Part shown: positions 1 to 10,423 of the stretch, one piece after another | Layout: each line of letters opens with the position of its first letter | Position numbering within the stretch: position 1 is the first letter of the stretch | Source: Enterococcus wangshanyuanii | GTDB lineage: Bacteria; Bacillota; Bacilli; Lactobacillales; Enterococcaceae | Reading direction: 5' to 3' | Assembly (NCBI RefSeq): GCF_002197645.1 | Contig: NZ_CP021874.1 | Span: 2,294,001 to 2,358,000 of the forward strand | Length of the DNA: 64,000 bases | Position numbers and translations under genes: made by a program | The notes under the pieces: model-generated | Told to the model about the DNA's origin: nothing | Database searches by the model: none | Seen by the model: the letters and a program-made list of their open reading frames with translations, nothing else

Positions 1-74
1 TTACATTGTTTGTCAAGAAATGTCAAACACATTTCTTCAATCTCGCTAGCCAAACAAACAGTTGTTTATCGTAA

Positions 75-127
75 AAAAAATAAAATCAACGACTCGTCCA
101 GTGAACGAATCATTGATTTTATTTTCT
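75..127 (-). terminator. Rho-independent terminator after the 177-aa secreted protein gene
   Basis: A long inverted repeat pairs AAAATAAAATCAA with TTGATTTTATTTT, with further pairing inside (CGACTCGT with ACGAATCA). Reading on the minus strand it ends in a T-rich run just after the stop codon of the gene at 148-681. Confidence 0.7.
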
Positions 128-147
128 AATTCCTATTATTGATTGAA

Positions 148-681
148 CTAATTTTCTTTGTAAGCAATTCTTGTTTGTAGTTTCGGACGAATTCCTGCTT
201 CAAAGAAATTACTGATATCTGCAGCGCCTGAAGATAGAATAAGCTTGTAAGTCTCTTGCTCATTTACTAAAGAAGGAATATATGGATTCTTAGTTTCTTT
301 AGCTATAAGTAACGTCATTGTGATCGCTGACTTCTTGCCATTCATTGTATCCAGTACATACCAACGGCTATTGCCGTTTGCTAATGCTGAATACAGCGTA
401 CCTTCAAATACAAACGAATCTTCGCCGATCGAATACGCCAAAGTTACACTGTTTTGAGCCTGACCAAGCGCCAGATTAAAATCAGTAATATTCCCAGCAT
501 ACGTCTTCTTACCTGATATATCAGAATAAATAATTTCAGAATAAGCATCTGCATCCAGTAACTCATACTTTCCTTCAGTAACAGAGCTTGCTTGTACTTC
601 TGTCTTGAATTCAAAAGTGAACAATGCGGTCAACACGATCACCAATATGGATATAGCTATTTTTTTACTACTTTTAGACAT
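148..681 (-). CDS. Secreted protein of unknown function
   Basis: This 177-residue protein has a basic start, a hydrophobic segment (about residues 8-24) and a likely signal-peptide cleavage after VQAS near residue 32, so it should be exported. No LPXTG motif, lipobox or second membrane segment is visible. The rest is polar with beta-type spacing. A good ribosome binding site (TAGGAGGTG) lies 6 bases upstream of the ATG, and a hairpin terminator follows, so it looks like a single-gene unit. It sits next to rpmB but is transcribed away from it. I do not recognise the family and propose no function. Confidence 0.75.
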   Translation of the reverse strand: MSKSSKKIAISILVIVLTALFTFEFKTEVQASSVTEGKYELLDADAYSEIIYSDISGKKTYAGNITDFNLALGQAQNSVTLAYSIGEDSFVFEGTLYSALANGNSRWYVLDTMNGKKSAITMTLLIAKETKNPYIPSLVNEQETYKLILSSGAADISNFFEAGIRPKLQTRIAYKEN

Positions 682-819
682 CTTAACACCTCCTAAAAGC
701 TATAATACAAAACACAAAATCATAAGTCAATATAAATTCAAAACAAATAGAACATTTTAGTTTACAAAAATCACTAGTTTTTTGTAAGCTTAATTTTTTC
801 ACCCTATCTAAAAATCTAC

Positions 820-848
820 TTGCAAAAAACTGCTTTCTATGATAAATT
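820..848 (+). promoter_or_regulatory. Candidate rpmB promoter
   Basis: TTGCAA, 17 bases, then TAAATT, about 60 bases upstream of the rpmB start. The match to the housekeeping consensus is moderate and was judged by eye. Confidence 0.4.
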
Positions 849-906
849 AAGTTAGTATGAGCTGAAAACTATCGCTCCGAGATCAAAGCAAAGGAGGAAA
901 CTAAAA

Positions 907-1095
907 ATGGCAAAAGTATGTTACTTTACTGGTCGTAAGACAAGCAGCGGCAATAACCGCTCACATGCAATGAACGCTACTAAACGTACTGTTAAACCTA
1001 ACTTGCAAAAAGTTCGTGTATTAATAGACGGTAAACCTAAAAAAGTTTGGGTGTCAACTCGTGCTTTGAAATCTGGTAAAATCGAGCGTGTTTAA
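907..1095 (+). CDS. rpmB: 50S ribosomal protein bL28
   Basis: This 62-residue basic protein is a component of the large ribosomal subunit. The start [20 protein letters not shown] and the conserved ..[13 protein letters not shown].. and [15 protein letters not shown] segments are characteristic of bL28, and the length is typical. A strong AAAGGAGG site precedes the ATG. The gene is monocistronic, convergent with thiN, and shares a bidirectional terminator with it. rpmB next to the thiN-rpe-rsgA end of the PASTA-kinase cluster is a common arrangement in Firmicutes. Confidence 0.98.
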   Translation: MAKVCYFTGRKTSSGNNRSHAMNATKRTVKPNLQKVRVLIDGKPKKVWVSTRALKSGKIERV

Positions 1096-1108
1096 TAAAA
1101 AATAATGC

Positions 1109-1140
1109 AAAAAGCTGAACGTTTCCGTTCAGCTTTTTTT
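1109..1140. terminator. Bidirectional terminator between rpmB and thiN
   Basis: A perfect stem AAAAAGCTGAACG / CGTTCAGCTTTTT with a 4-base loop is flanked by A and T runs on both sides. It serves rpmB on the plus strand and thiN on the minus strand. The thiN stop codon lies inside the stem. Confidence 0.9.
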
Positions 1141-1782
1141 ATTTAGATCACGGCTTTGAATCACAGCGATCATCCCTGAATCAAATGAAAACGATGCGCT
1201 GTTGCTAACAAATTCATTGCTGGCGTAAGACGTCGGTATCGGGACATCTACATGATCCAAAGTATATTTGCTTTCTGTCAATGTTAAGTTATTGACTGGC
1301 GTCAAACAACAATAAGCGAGGTACGTCATTCCAACTTCTTTTGTAATCGAATAGCTTCCAGGACCGTAATACGTAATGCTATTTTGCCGATCCTTCAACT
1401 GAATTTGCGAAGCAAACGCTTGAAATTGCGGTTCTAACGGCAACCAAAGATTTGAAAGAAAATGATCTGCTCTACCTCCTGTAGCCCCAATGATCGTTAT
1501 TTCCGCCTCAGGAAATTTTTCAAACGCCTTCATCAACGCTAGCTGAGTATCTGTAAAATCCTTTTCAGCTTGTGCCTGTTCAATTTCTTTCACTTCTTTT
1601 TTTACACGTTCAAATTCTTCCAGCCTTAACGAATCGAAATCGCCCACAGCTAAATCTAGTTTCCAACCACGCTCCAAGCTATACAAACTACCACGATCGA
1701 TGCCTATGATAAAATCAAACTGATCGATCGAAAACTGCGGCCATTCTTCCGGCGAGCCGCCAGCCACAAGTAGTATTTCCAT
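1129..1782 (-). CDS. thiN: Thiamine pyrophosphokinase
   Basis: This 217-residue cytoplasmic enzyme transfers pyrophosphate from ATP to thiamine to make thiamine diphosphate. The N-terminal half carries the family motifs LLVAGGSPEEW, DRGSL, VGDFDS and EKDFTDTQLAL (substrate and metal acidic residues). The C-terminal beta-domain binds thiamine. Its start overlaps the last base of rpe, so the two are translationally linked at the end of the rsgA-rpe-thiN run. Length and order match the usual Firmicute thiN. Confidence 0.95.
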   Translation of the reverse strand: MEILLVAGGSPEEWPQFSIDQFDFIIGIDRGSLYSLERGWKLDLAVGDFDSLRLEEFERVKKEVKEIEQAQAEKDFTDTQLALMKAFEKFPEAEITIIGATGGRADHFLSNLWLPLEPQFQAFASQIQLKDRQNSITYYGPGSYSITKEVGMTYLAYCCLTPVNNLTLTESKYTLDHVDVPIPTSYASNEFVSNSASFSFDSGMIAVIQSRDLNKKS

Positions 1783-2432
1783 TAATCCAGCACAGCTCTC
1801 AACGCAGCAATTCTATCTTTTGGACTCTCAGAATTATAAATATATGATCCCGCAACAAAAACATTAGCACCTGCTTCTTTACAGCGTTTTGCTGTTTCCG
1901 GCTCGATTCCGCCATCGACCTCAATATCATACGCATAACCTTTAGTATCTTTCCATTCTTTCAGTTGGGCAATTTTATCTAATGAACTTTCAATAAAGCT
2001 TTGACCGCCAAATCCCGGATTTACCGTCATGATCAAGACTTGATCTACTAAATCCAACACATATTCAATTGCTGATAATGGCGTTCCAGGATTAATCACG
2101 ACTCCAGCTTTTACACCTGATGCTTTGATCATTTGGACAGCACGATGAATATGAGGTGTCGATTCTTGATGAACCGTGATAATGTCTGCACCAGCTTTAG
2201 CAAATTCTTCAATGTAATTTTCTGGTTGAACGATCATTAAATGAACATCCAACGGCAATTTCGTAGTTGGACGGATCGCAGAAACTACATTTGGGCCTAA
2301 AGTGATATTAGGAACAAATTGCCCATCCATCACATCCACATGGATATAGTCTGCACCTAATTTCTCAACCAATTGAATATCTCTTTCCAAATTTGCAAAA
2401 TCTGCGCTTAAAATCGATGGTGCTAATTTCAT
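1782..2432 (-). CDS. rpe: Ribulose-phosphate 3-epimerase
   Basis: This 216-residue TIM-barrel enzyme interconverts ribulose-5-phosphate and xylulose-5-phosphate in the pentose phosphate pathway. Visible signatures are [12 protein letters not shown] at the start, the metal-binding [25 protein letters not shown] and the C-terminal phosphate site DGGI...VAGSYIY. Length is typical. It lies 39 bases after rsgA on the same strand and touches thiN. Confidence 0.97.
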   Translation of the reverse strand: MKLAPSILSADFANLERDIQLVEKLGADYIHVDVMDGQFVPNITLGPNVVSAIRPTTKLPLDVHLMIVQPENYIEEFAKAGADIITVHQESTPHIHRAVQMIKASGVKAGVVINPGTPLSAIEYVLDLVDQVLIMTVNPGFGGQSFIESSLDKIAQLKEWKDTKGYAYDIEVDGGIEPETAKRCKEAGANVFVAGSYIYNSESPKDRIAALRAVLD

Positions 2433-2471
2433 AAAAAAAGTCCTCCCTCATTTTCTAACTAAGTGATATGG

Positions 2472-3368
2472 TTATTTCTTTTTATAGATTGGTTTGCGAT
2501 TCTCGATCTCTGATAAAAACTGGAGATAATTGTCATAACGCGTCTGCGCGATCTCACCCGTTTCCACAAGTGCCTTTACCTCACAGCCAGGTTCTTTTCG
2601 ATGCATGCATTCACGAAACTTACATAGATGTGCTACTTCGACAAATTCAGGAAATTGTTTTGGCAGCTCGGTTGTTTCCATTTCTAAAAAGTCAATTGAA
2701 CTAAAACCTGGAGTATCAGCAACTAATCCATCAAATAATGGTAAAAGTTCTACGTGGCGCGTCGTATGCTTTCCTCGTCCCAATGCTTCAGAAATTTCAT
2801 TTGTTGCTAACTGTAAGTCTGGAGAAATCTTATTCAGCAACGTTGATTTCCCTGCACCCGATTGTCCCATAAACACAGTCAGACGTTCTGGAAAATACTG
2901 CTCCAACTCGCGAACGGCTTCCTCATCTCCTACACTGGTGGCGGCGATCACTGAATAGAGTGCACCGTATACTCGCTGAACATCGGCAACATTGACTGCT
3001 TCTTCTCCAGTCAATAAATCGATTTTCGTCAAATAGATGATTGGCGTGATTTCTTTTTCTTCCAGCGTTACCAGAAAACGATCGAGTAAATTATAAGAGA
3101 AGTTCGGTTCCACCATACTCATGACGATCACTCCTAAATCCACGTTTGCAATGGGAGGACGCACTAGCTCATTGTGTCTTGGGTAAACTTCCAGCAGATA
3201 GCCGTCGATCAGGTTATCACTTTCAAACATGACCTCATCACCGACTAATGGTGTGATTTTGCGATTCCGAAAGTTGCCTCGTGCTCTTGTTTGGAATGTT
3301 TGACCGTCAGCATAAATGTAATAAAAGCCGCTTAACGCTTTTCTGATTTGACCTTTCAGAAATGCCAC
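2472..3368 (-). CDS. rsgA: Ribosome small-subunit GTPase RsgA
   Basis: This 298-residue circularly permuted GTPase checks late 30S maturation. An N-terminal OB-fold (about 1-65) is followed by the permuted G domain with TKIDLL (G4) before the P-loop GQSGAGKSTLLN (G1) and DTPGFSS (G3). A C-terminal zinc-binding region HLCKFRECMHRKEPGC ends the protein. This order is diagnostic. It heads the rsgA-rpe-thiN run. Upstream, the usual adjacency to the PASTA kinase is interrupted by a gene on the opposite strand (3563-4546). Confidence 0.97.
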   Translation of the reverse strand: MAFLKGQIRKALSGFYYIYADGQTFQTRARGNFRNRKITPLVGDEVMFESDNLIDGYLLEVYPRHNELVRPPIANVDLGVIVMSMVEPNFSYNLLDRFLVTLEEKEITPIIYLTKIDLLTGEEAVNVADVQRVYGALYSVIAATSVGDEEAVRELEQYFPERLTVFMGQSGAGKSTLLNKISPDLQLATNEISEALGRGKHTTRHVELLPLFDGLVADTPGFSSIDFLEMETTELPKQFPEFVEVAHLCKFRECMHRKEPGCEVKALVETGEIAQTRYDNYLQFLSEIENRKPIYKKK

Positions 3369-3562
3369 CTCCTTGTTTTTGTTGGTTTCATTTTACCACA
3401 TTCCCAAAAGTTATTGAACTTCTTCTCCTATTCAAACAGCTGAATAGGATCATCCATTACTTAAGAATGGTTTCTTTTTACTTCCAAAGTGTTTACAGAC
3501 ATACAATATCCTAGATTCATTGTATAATCGACTTGTTAATAATTATGCTGGAGGGGAAAAAT

Positions 3563-4546
3563 ATGTGCACAAGTTTAACTTTTGAATCAACTCAAAAAAA
3601 TCATTTCTTAGCTAGAACGATGGATTTTGGCTTTGAGCTTGATGGAAGACCGATCGTCATGCCTAGAGAGCACACATGGACAACACACTTTGGACAAATA
3701 CAACATTCAACTTACGGGTTTGTAGGCACTGGTCGTAAGCTAGAAGAATATTTTTTTGCAGATGGTGTAAATGAAAAAGGACTTTCAATTGCTGAGCTTT
3801 ATTTTTTGGACGAAGCAAAATACCTACCTGAACCTGTTGAAGGAAAATTAAATCTTGCTCCACACGAATTTATCCTTTGGGTTCTTGGCGAAATCGCAAC
3901 TATCGATGAGTTAGAGCAACGTATAGATGAAATCGTCCTTGTGAATGCACCTGTCTCACTTTTAGGAATCACCGTTCCGTTACATTTTATTATTACCGAT
4001 CGAACAGGAAAATCAGTGGTCGTGGAAACAAATAGCGGAGCGATCGAAATCAAAGATAACCCAATCGGCGTAATGACCAACAGCCCTGAATTTGAATGGC
4101 ATTTGAAAAATCTAAACAATTATATTTTTATCAAACCAACAAATAATTCAACGATTTCTATCGATGGTTATGAGCTTAAACCTTTTGGACAAGGTTCAGG
4201 GACTTTTGGGTTGCCTGGTGGTTACACTTCACCTGAACGCTTTGCTCGAACAGTCTATACGCGCCACTTGACTGAAAAAGGCCAAACGACAGGAGATGCT
4301 GTTAACGCTGTTTTCCATATTTTAGATAATGTGACGATTCCAAAAGGAGTCAATATTAAAAATGACGGAGCTGTTGACTATACTCAATATAGAGCTGTGA
4401 TGGATGTTGATGATCTGATCTACTATTTAAATCCTTACAATACCCAAGACGTATTTTCAGTTACGTTGAATGAGGAACTTTTGACAGCAAACGAACCGAC
4501 GGAATTTGGTATTGAAGCGACATTTAAAGCCACTTCTTTAAACTAA
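3563..4546 (+). CDS. Choloylglycine hydrolase-family Ntn-hydrolase (bile salt hydrolase or penicillin V acylase type)
   Basis: This is a 327-residue enzyme of the choloylglycine hydrolase (Ntn) family, which cleaves amide bonds of conjugated bile salts or penicillin V. I take the ATG at 3563 rather than an upstream ATG because GGAGGGG sits 6 bases before it, and it places Cys at residue 2, which becomes the N-terminal nucleophile. Arg18 and Asp21 (LARTMDFGF) and the TNSPEF asparagine fit the family active site. No signal peptide, so cytoplasmic. It is a lone plus-strand gene inside a conserved minus-strand cluster, which suggests insertion. Substrate preference cannot be read by eye. Confidence 0.9.
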   Translation: MCTSLTFESTQKNHFLARTMDFGFELDGRPIVMPREHTWTTHFGQIQHSTYGFVGTGRKLEEYFFADGVNEKGLSIAELYFLDEAKYLPEPVEGKLNLAPHEFILWVLGEIATIDELEQRIDEIVLVNAPVSLLGITVPLHFIITDRTGKSVVVETNSGAIEIKDNPIGVMTNSPEFEWHLKNLNNYIFIKPTNNSTISIDGYELKPFGQGSGTFGLPGGYTSPERFARTVYTRHLTEKGQTTGDAVNAVFHILDNVTIPKGVNIKNDGAVDYTQYRAVMDVDDLIYYLNPYNTQDVFSVTLNEELLTANEPTEFGIEATFKATSLN

Positions 4547-4587
4547 AAAAATGAAGCAATTCTCTAAAAAGAGGTTGCTTCATTTTT
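4546..4587. terminator. Bidirectional terminator between the choloylglycine hydrolase gene and the PASTA kinase gene
   Basis: AAAAATGAAGCAA pairs with TTGCTTCATTTTT around a 15-base loop, with A and T tracts on both sides, between two convergent stop codons. Confidence 0.9.
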
Positions 4588-4590
4588 ATT

Positions 4591-6774
4591 TTAGCTATTT
4601 TCGTCACTTGCCGCTTCATAATTCACAGTAACTGAATCGCCTTTTTTCAGTGTACCACCTGAACCTGGCGACGTGCTGATCGCTTTTCCTTTTGCTTCAT
4701 CTCCAGAGCCGGTTACGTAAACAAACCCGCTGCTTTCGATCTTTGCTTTAGCCTCAGCAGCAGTCAAACCACTGACATCTGGCACCGTCCCGTTTCCACG
4801 ACCTGAACTTACACGTAAAATAACTTTATCGCTTTTAGTATCAAACGAAGCTCCTGACTTAGGTTCTTGCGAAATAACGACGCCTTCTTCTACTGTATCG
4901 CTTGCTTCGTCAACTTGCTCATACTTGATTCCAAGTGCGACTAAGTCAGCCACTACATTGTTGTAAGAACGACCTTCGTAATTACCTAAAGAAATTTTAC
5001 TTGATTCAGATGAGCTTGTTTGTGTCGTTTTATCCGGTCCAGAGCTGACCACTAAGGTGATTTTGCCTTTTTTCGGATTAAATGGATTACCAGCTGCTGG
5101 ATTTTGTTCCATAACAAAACCTTTTTCTACTGTATCACTGGCCTTATCCACACGCGTGATCTGATTTGATTTGATGCCGTAACTCAACAATTCTGCAACA
5201 GCACTATCATAGCTGTAGCCTAGACTTGCATAATCTGCCAGATAAACATCTTCCGGCCCTTCACTAACGACTAATGTCACTTCATCTGTTTTCGGATCGA
5301 CTTCTTCACCAGCTTCCGGCGACTGACTGATAACTTCGTCCTCATCTACGTCAGTATCTGTCTCTCTAGTGATCTTGATTTGATTTTCTTTAAACCCTTG
5401 TTCACCTAGCTTTTCGATGGCATCTTTGTAACTTTCGCCTGTCACGTCAACTAGCTTGATTTTCTTATTTCCAGAGCTGATGTAGAGCTCGACTTCTCGA
5501 TTTTTCTTGACTGTAGAGTCCATCTCAGGATTTGTTTTGACTACTTTTCCTTCTTCGATGTCATCACTTTGTACTTGCTTCGATTCTGCTTTGACTTTCA
5601 AACCAGCATCTTCTAAAATCGTTCTAGCTTGCGCTTCTGTTTTACCTGATACATCTGGGATTTTGACTTCACTACTGCTTCCCATCATACTGAGAAGATA
5701 CAAGCCTCCTCCTATCAATAGGATTAACAGCAAGATGGATAGTACGATATTACGGTTACGTCTTCTTTTCTTCTTTTTCACTTGTGCTTCTGCTTCTTGT
5801 TGTTCGATTTCTTCATGCTCATTTCGTTCTTCTGGAGGTGTCTCCATCGCAGCAAAAGCTGAAGGCATCGCCATCTCATCAGTGATCGGCGTTAAAATTT
5901 TTGTTTCACCAATCAATCCCGTAGGTTCCCACTTTGGCTCGTTCAGGCGGTTTGCCGCAAGTACCGTATATAAATCCCGGGACATTTCTTCTGCAGTTTT
6001 ATAGCGATCTGCCGGATCTTTGGCCGTGGCATGCAACACTACATTCTCTAGTGATTGCGGAATGTTCGGATCGACCATTTTAACAGAAGGGATTTCTTCT
6101 TGAAAATGCTTTAACGCAATGGTTACTGCTGACTCCCCGTCAAACGGTACATTCCCAGTCAGCATTTCATATAAAATGATCCCAACAGCATAGACATCTG
6201 ATTGATTGGTCGCCATACTGCCGCGGGCTTGTTCTGGCGATAAGTAATGAACGGAGCCTAACATCGTATTGGTTTGTGTGATCGATGTTTCAGTCAGGGC
6301 AATGGCGATCCCAAAATCGGTGATTTTCACCACGCCGCTTTCGTCCATCAAAATATTTTGCGGTTTCAAATCTCTATGAATGATTCGATGTTCATGGGCT
6401 AAAGAAACAGCTGATAAGATTTGTTCCATGATATCTACGATTTTTGCATATGGAATTGGGTATTGCGTCTGGATATATCGCTTTAGATCCATCCCTTTAA
6501 CATATTCCATCACTAAGTATTGGAGTCCATCCTCTTCACCGACATCATACACACTGACGATATTCGGATGAACCAATTCGGTAGCGGCTAACGCCTCTCG
6601 TTGGAAACGGCGAATCGCTGCCTGATCGTTTTGGAAGTCAAAACGCAATACTTTGATTGCGACATCACGATCCAAGATCAAATCATGGGCTAAAAAAACA
6701 TTGGCCATTCCGCCACTACCGATATTGCCAATAATATGATATCGACCATTTAATTTTCTGCCGATTTCGATCAT
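4591..6774 (-). CDS. prkC: PASTA-domain serine/threonine protein kinase (PrkC/StkP/IreK type)
   Basis: This 727-residue membrane kinase senses muropeptides or lipid II and controls envelope stress and cephalosporin tolerance in enterococci (IreK). The kinase domain (about 10-270) shows [32 protein letters not shown] and the activation-loop threonines ([22 protein letters not shown]). A basic stretch ([10 protein letters not shown]) precedes one membrane segment (about 345-365). Five extracellular PASTA repeats follow to the C-terminus. It overlaps the stp start by 4 bases, the usual kinase-phosphatase pairing, at the distal end of the priA-def-fmt-rsmB-stp run. Confidence 0.97.
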   Translation of the reverse strand: MIEIGRKLNGRYHIIGNIGSGGMANVFLAHDLILDRDVAIKVLRFDFQNDQAAIRRFQREALAATELVHPNIVSVYDVGEEDGLQYLVMEYVKGMDLKRYIQTQYPIPYAKIVDIMEQILSAVSLAHEHRIIHRDLKPQNILMDESGVVKITDFGIAIALTETSITQTNTMLGSVHYLSPEQARGSMATNQSDVYAVGIILYEMLTGNVPFDGESAVTIALKHFQEEIPSVKMVDPNIPQSLENVVLHATAKDPADRYKTAEEMSRDLYTVLAANRLNEPKWEPTGLIGETKILTPITDEMAMPSAFAAMETPPEERNEHEEIEQQEAEAQVKKKKRRRNRNIVLSILLLILLIGGGLYLLSMMGSSSEVKIPDVSGKTEAQARTILEDAGLKVKAESKQVQSDDIEEGKVVKTNPEMDSTVKKNREVELYISSGNKKIKLVDVTGESYKDAIEKLGEQGFKENQIKITRETDTDVDEDEVISQSPEAGEEVDPKTDEVTLVVSEGPEDVYLADYASLGYSYDSAVAELLSYGIKSNQITRVDKASDTVEKGFVMEQNPAAGNPFNPKKGKITLVVSSGPDKTTQTSSSESSKISLGNYEGRSYNNVVADLVALGIKYEQVDEASDTVEEGVVISQEPKSGASFDTKSDKVILRVSSGRGNGTVPDVSGLTAAEAKAKIESSGFVYVTGSGDEAKGKAISTSPGSGGTLKKGDSVTVNYEAASDENS

Positions 6775-7520
6775 TGGTTTGCCTCCTTCTGTTCGTCAAA
6801 ATGGATGACCAAGACGGTAATGTTATCCGCACCGCCTGCTTCGTTAGCTCGAGTGATCAACGTTGACACCTTTTCTTTTAATGGCTGATCGGAAAGTATA
6901 ATTGCCAATATATCCTCTTCAGAAACCATATTCGTCAATCCATCTGAACACAATAAAATATAATCGTCCGGTACCCAAATATGATTCGTTACATCCACTT
7001 CAACTGTCCCAGGCATTCCTAGTGAACGAGTTAAAACATTTTTACGTGGGTGATTCGCTGCCATTTCACGAGTAATTTCACCTGATTTTACCAATTCGTT
7101 TACTAATGAATGATCTTCTGTCAGCTGAACCAATTGATCATTCCGTACTAAATAGGCCCGGCTGTCTCCGATGTTCGCCAATACAAAGGATTGATCCAAT
7201 AATACTGCGCTGACAATCGTTGTTCCCATCCCTAAATATTCTGGTTGAGACTGCCCCTTTTGATAGATCAGTTCGTTTTCGTCTTGAATTTCTTTGATCA
7301 ACCATTGTGCGGCTTTTTCTGACGTTTCAATTTGACTTTCCTGCCAGCGTGCCCCTAAATTATTTACCGCCATTTGACTAGCGACATCGCCAGCCTGATG
7401 ACCGCCCATTCCATCAGCCAAAATTGCTAAAGCTAGACCCGTCTGATTCTCAAATAGACCAGCATAATCCTGGTTCGTATTCCGTCTCCGTCCGACATCT
7501 GTTTGAAAATTGATTTCCAC
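6771..7520 (-). CDS. stp: PP2C-family protein phosphatase (Stp/PrpC/IreP type)
   Basis: This 249-residue metal-dependent phosphatase removes phosphate from the cognate PASTA kinase and its substrates. PP2C motifs are visible in order: [48 protein letters not shown] and [10 protein letters not shown], covering the metal-binding aspartates. It overlaps the kinase start by 4 bases and follows rsmB by 15, so kinase and phosphatase are co-translated. Length is typical. Confidence 0.97.
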   Translation of the reverse strand: MEINFQTDVGRRRNTNQDYAGLFENQTGLALAILADGMGGHQAGDVASQMAVNNLGARWQESQIETSEKAAQWLIKEIQDENELIYQKGQSQPEYLGMGTTIVSAVLLDQSFVLANIGDSRAYLVRNDQLVQLTEDHSLVNELVKSGEITREMAANHPRKNVLTRSLGMPGTVEVDVTNHIWVPDDYILLCSDGLTNMVSEEDILAIILSDQPLKEKVSTLITRANEAGGADNITVLVIHFDEQKEANQ

Positions 7521-7535
7521 TCTGCTTCACCTCGT

Positions 7536-8900
7536 TTAACAAACTTTCTGCATACAACAAATAAAAAAGCCATCCGTGCCTAATTGATGCGGGTATAATG
7601 TCAGCATTTGATCTTTGACAGCAGTCTGTACAAGGTCATTAGCTTTCACATCGATTTTTTTAAATTCAGGGTGCTTCTCTAAAAATGCTGCGACAACTTC
7701 TTGATTTTCTTCTTCGGCAATCGTACAAGTGCTATAGACCATTATACCCCATTGTTTCAATGTTGGGGCAACACTTTCCAGAATTTCTAACTGGATTTTT
7801 GGTAGTTGTTCAAAATCTTGTGCTGATTTATGGTATTTAATATCTGGCTTCCTACGCATCAAACCTAATCCAGAACAAGGAGCATCGACTAAAATCCGAT
7901 CAAAATACTCAGCAGGAAACTCTTCGCCAACCTTACGTGCATCGAGCTTTTCAGTATCTACGACCTCTTTGACATGCAGGCGTTCTGCATTTTGTTTGAT
8001 CAATTTTATTTTATGATCATGGATATCTAATGATTTGACACGACCACCTTGACTAGAATCCAAGTATGTAGCAATATGTGTGGTTTTCCCGCCTGGTGCT
8101 GCACACGCATCCAGCACGACGTGATTTTGTTCGATCTGCATCGCAGGCGCAACCAGCATCGAGCTTTCATCCTGAATGGTCAGTTTTCCTGCCCCAAACA
8201 AATAGCTGCCGGCTAAAAAGCCTTTGTCCGCAACAATCCCATAAGGTGAAACACGACTTGCAGAAGCTTCAATATGATCACGTTGTAATTCATCCAACGC
8301 TGCTTCAATACTAATTTCATTCGTATCAACGCGGCCACTAACATGACTTTTTTCAAAAAGAGACAAGCCTAATGTTCTTGTTTCTTCTACTCCTAGCTGT
8401 TTGATCAGTTTCTCTGTCATCCATTGCGGCATACTGATTTCAATTGATAAACGTTTTACGGGATCTTGGATTTTTTCTAAGCTTGGCGCACCTTCACGCT
8501 GAAACGCCCGCAGTACGCCATTGACAAATTTACCAATACCGCTATTGCCGCGATGTTTTCCGATTTCGACCGCTTCATTGATGATCGCATGATCTGGAAT
8601 TTTATCTAGAAAAACGAGTTGATACACGGACAGGCTAAGTAAATTTTTGACCCAGCTGTCGACTTTTTTTGGATTTTGAATAAAGGGTGTCAAATAGTAT
8701 TCTAACAATAACTTGCGGCTGATCGTGCCATAGACTAGCTCCGTAAATAAACGGCTGTCTTTTTCTCCTAAAGCAGAGCTATTGATCATTTCATTTAATA
8801 ATAAATTGGAGTACGCTCCTCCGTTATCTACACGTTCGATGGTTCTCAATGCCACGTAACGTACGGAGTTCTTCACTCGTGCTGGTATTTTTTTACCCAT
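7536..8900 (-). CDS. rsmB: 16S rRNA m5C967 methyltransferase RsmB
   Basis: This 454-residue enzyme methylates a cytosine of 16S rRNA using S-adenosylmethionine. An N-terminal NusB-like helical domain (about 1-140) precedes the Rossmann domain with the SAM loop LDACAAPGGKTTHIATYL. The two catalytic cysteines lie in DAPCSGLGLMRRKPDIKY and in the YSTCTIAEEENQ segment. It lies 5 bases after fmt on the same strand, the conserved fmt-rsmB pairing. Confidence 0.96.
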   Translation of the reverse strand: MGKKIPARVKNSVRYVALRTIERVDNGGAYSNLLLNEMINSSALGEKDSRLFTELVYGTISRKLLLEYYLTPFIQNPKKVDSWVKNLLSLSVYQLVFLDKIPDHAIINEAVEIGKHRGNSGIGKFVNGVLRAFQREGAPSLEKIQDPVKRLSIEISMPQWMTEKLIKQLGVEETRTLGLSLFEKSHVSGRVDTNEISIEAALDELQRDHIEASASRVSPYGIVADKGFLAGSYLFGAGKLTIQDESSMLVAPAMQIEQNHVVLDACAAPGGKTTHIATYLDSSQGGRVKSLDIHDHKIKLIKQNAERLHVKEVVDTEKLDARKVGEEFPAEYFDRILVDAPCSGLGLMRRKPDIKYHKSAQDFEQLPKIQLEILESVAPTLKQWGIMVYSTCTIAEEENQEVVAAFLEKHPEFKKIDVKANDLVQTAVKDQMLTLYPHQLGTDGFFICCMQKVC

Positions 8901-8905
8901 TTTAC

Positions 8906-9847
8906 TTAGCCCACCTTATCTGATTCTGCAACTGTTTTACCCACACCGTTCAAGAAATCTTGAACCGATAGTTTCCCCTTGCCGGAAGGCTGAAGGGTAT
9001 TTACAGAAAGGACTGTCCCTTTGCCACAAGCGATCCACAGTTCTTTTTTACTGCGTTTAATGATCGTTCCAGACTCCGCATCTGTTGTTTCAGCCAACGG
9101 TGTAACATCCCATATTTTCCAGTTGATTTCTTTATATGTGGTGAAGGCAGTTGGCCATGGACGCATTCCCCGCACTTGATTATCGACTTGTTCAGCTGTT
9201 TTATTCCAGTCGATCCGTTCTTGCTCTCTCGTAATATTTGGTGAAAAAGTAACTTGATCTTCCGCCTGAGGGATCGGTGTGATTTGGTTGTTCAAGAGTT
9301 TTGGCAACGTGTCCAGCAATAATTCTTTGCCTACAACACTTAGACGCTCAAACATGGTACCAACATCATCTTCTTTAGCGATCGGAATGGCTTTTTGGGA
9401 AAGAATATCTCCAGCATCCATTTTTTTGACCATTTCCATGATCGTCACACCCGTTTCTTTTTCTCCTTCTATGATCGAATAATGAACAGGTGCTCCGCCA
9501 CGATATTTAGGCAATAAAGATGCATGAACATTGATTGCACCAAATTTAGGTGCTTGTAAAATCTTTTCTGGTAAAAACTGTCCAAAGGCAGCCGTGACAA
9601 TTAAATCTGGTGCCAGTTCAATGATTTTATCCATCTCGGCTGATCCTGAGATTTTTTCCGGCTGTAAGACAAGCAATCCATGTTTTACAGCTGCTTCTTT
9701 GACTGGTGTTGGGGTAATTATTTTTTTCCGTCCTACCGGGCGATCAGGCTGCGTTACAACGGCCAGTATCTCGTAGCCATTTTCAATCAGCCCTTCTAAA
9801 ATAGGGACTGAAAACGCTGGTGTTCCCATAAATATAAGTTTAGTCAT
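8906..9847 (-). CDS. fmt: Methionyl-tRNA formyltransferase
   Basis: This 313-residue enzyme formylates initiator methionyl-tRNA from 10-formyl-tetrahydrofolate. The start IFMGTPAFSVPIL and the catalytic segment AINVHASLLPKYRGGAPVHY, followed by GVTIMEMVKKMDAGDIL (catalytic Asn, His, Asp), are diagnostic. The C-terminal OB-like tRNA-binding domain starts near residue 205. It overlaps the end of def by 8 bases, coupling formylation with deformylation. Confidence 0.97.
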   Translation of the reverse strand: MTKLIFMGTPAFSVPILEGLIENGYEILAVVTQPDRPVGRKKIITPTPVKEAAVKHGLLVLQPEKISGSAEMDKIIELAPDLIVTAAFGQFLPEKILQAPKFGAINVHASLLPKYRGGAPVHYSIIEGEKETGVTIMEMVKKMDAGDILSQKAIPIAKEDDVGTMFERLSVVGKELLLDTLPKLLNNQITPIPQAEDQVTFSPNITREQERIDWNKTAEQVDNQVRGMRPWPTAFTTYKEINWKIWDVTPLAETTDAESGTIIKRSKKELWIACGKGTVLSVNTLQPSGKGKLSVQDFLNGVGKTVAESDKVG

Positions 9848-10334
9848 CTAAATGTTCCTCCATATATGCATCTAAATCTTCTGGTTTGATCGGTTCAATG
9901 ATTTTATCGATAAATAACTCTCCGTTTAAATGATCGATTTCATGTTGAAAGGCTCTAGCCAAATAACCATACGCAGTAACTTCGATCTCATCCCCTTCAC
10001 GATCAAAATAACGAACCGTAACTTCTTCCGCCCGCTCAACCGTTCCATAGGTGCCCGGAATACTTAAGCAGCCTTCAACATCGACATCCGTTCCTTTACT
10101 TTCAATGATTTCAGGATTGATCAATTCAAACAAACCCGTTTCCTCATCGACTTCGATCACTGCAAGCTGGATATTTTTACCGATCTGAGGCGCTGCTAGA
10201 CCAATTCCATCATGAGCGATCATTGTTTCGTACATATTTTCTAAGATAGTGATGGTTTCATCCGTGATCATAGTGACCGGTATTGCTTTTTGCATCAAAC
10301 GTTCATTGGGATGTATCACGATAGGATAGCGCAT
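9840..10334 (-). CDS. def: Peptide deformylase
   Basis: This 164-residue metalloenzyme removes the formyl group from nascent chains. The three motifs are present: GIGLAAPQIG, EGCLSIPG (metal Cys) and QHEIDHLNG (metal histidines and catalytic Glu). It lies between priA and fmt with an overlap to fmt. Its length and simple motif spacing fit the compact form of the enzyme. A second, longer deformylase is common in this group but is not in this window. Confidence 0.96.
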   Translation of the reverse strand: MRYPIVIHPNERLMQKAIPVTMITDETITILENMYETMIAHDGIGLAAPQIGKNIQLAVIEVDEETGLFELINPEIIESKGTDVDVEGCLSIPGTYGTVERAEEVTVRYFDREGDEIEVTAYGYLARAFQHEIDHLNGELFIDKIIEPIKPEDLDAYMEEHLDD

Positions 10335-10423
10335 AAAAATTCCTTTCTATTTGACTGACTCTATTTTTCGGACTCAGTCCTTCTCTTTTGATTAACAGTT
10401 AGCTCTTGAAGACATAGGCAACA

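Noticed and set aside
2468..2958. Long plus-strand frames inside rsgA
   Set aside because: Shadows of the conserved rsgA reading frame. No start signals and no recognisable protein.
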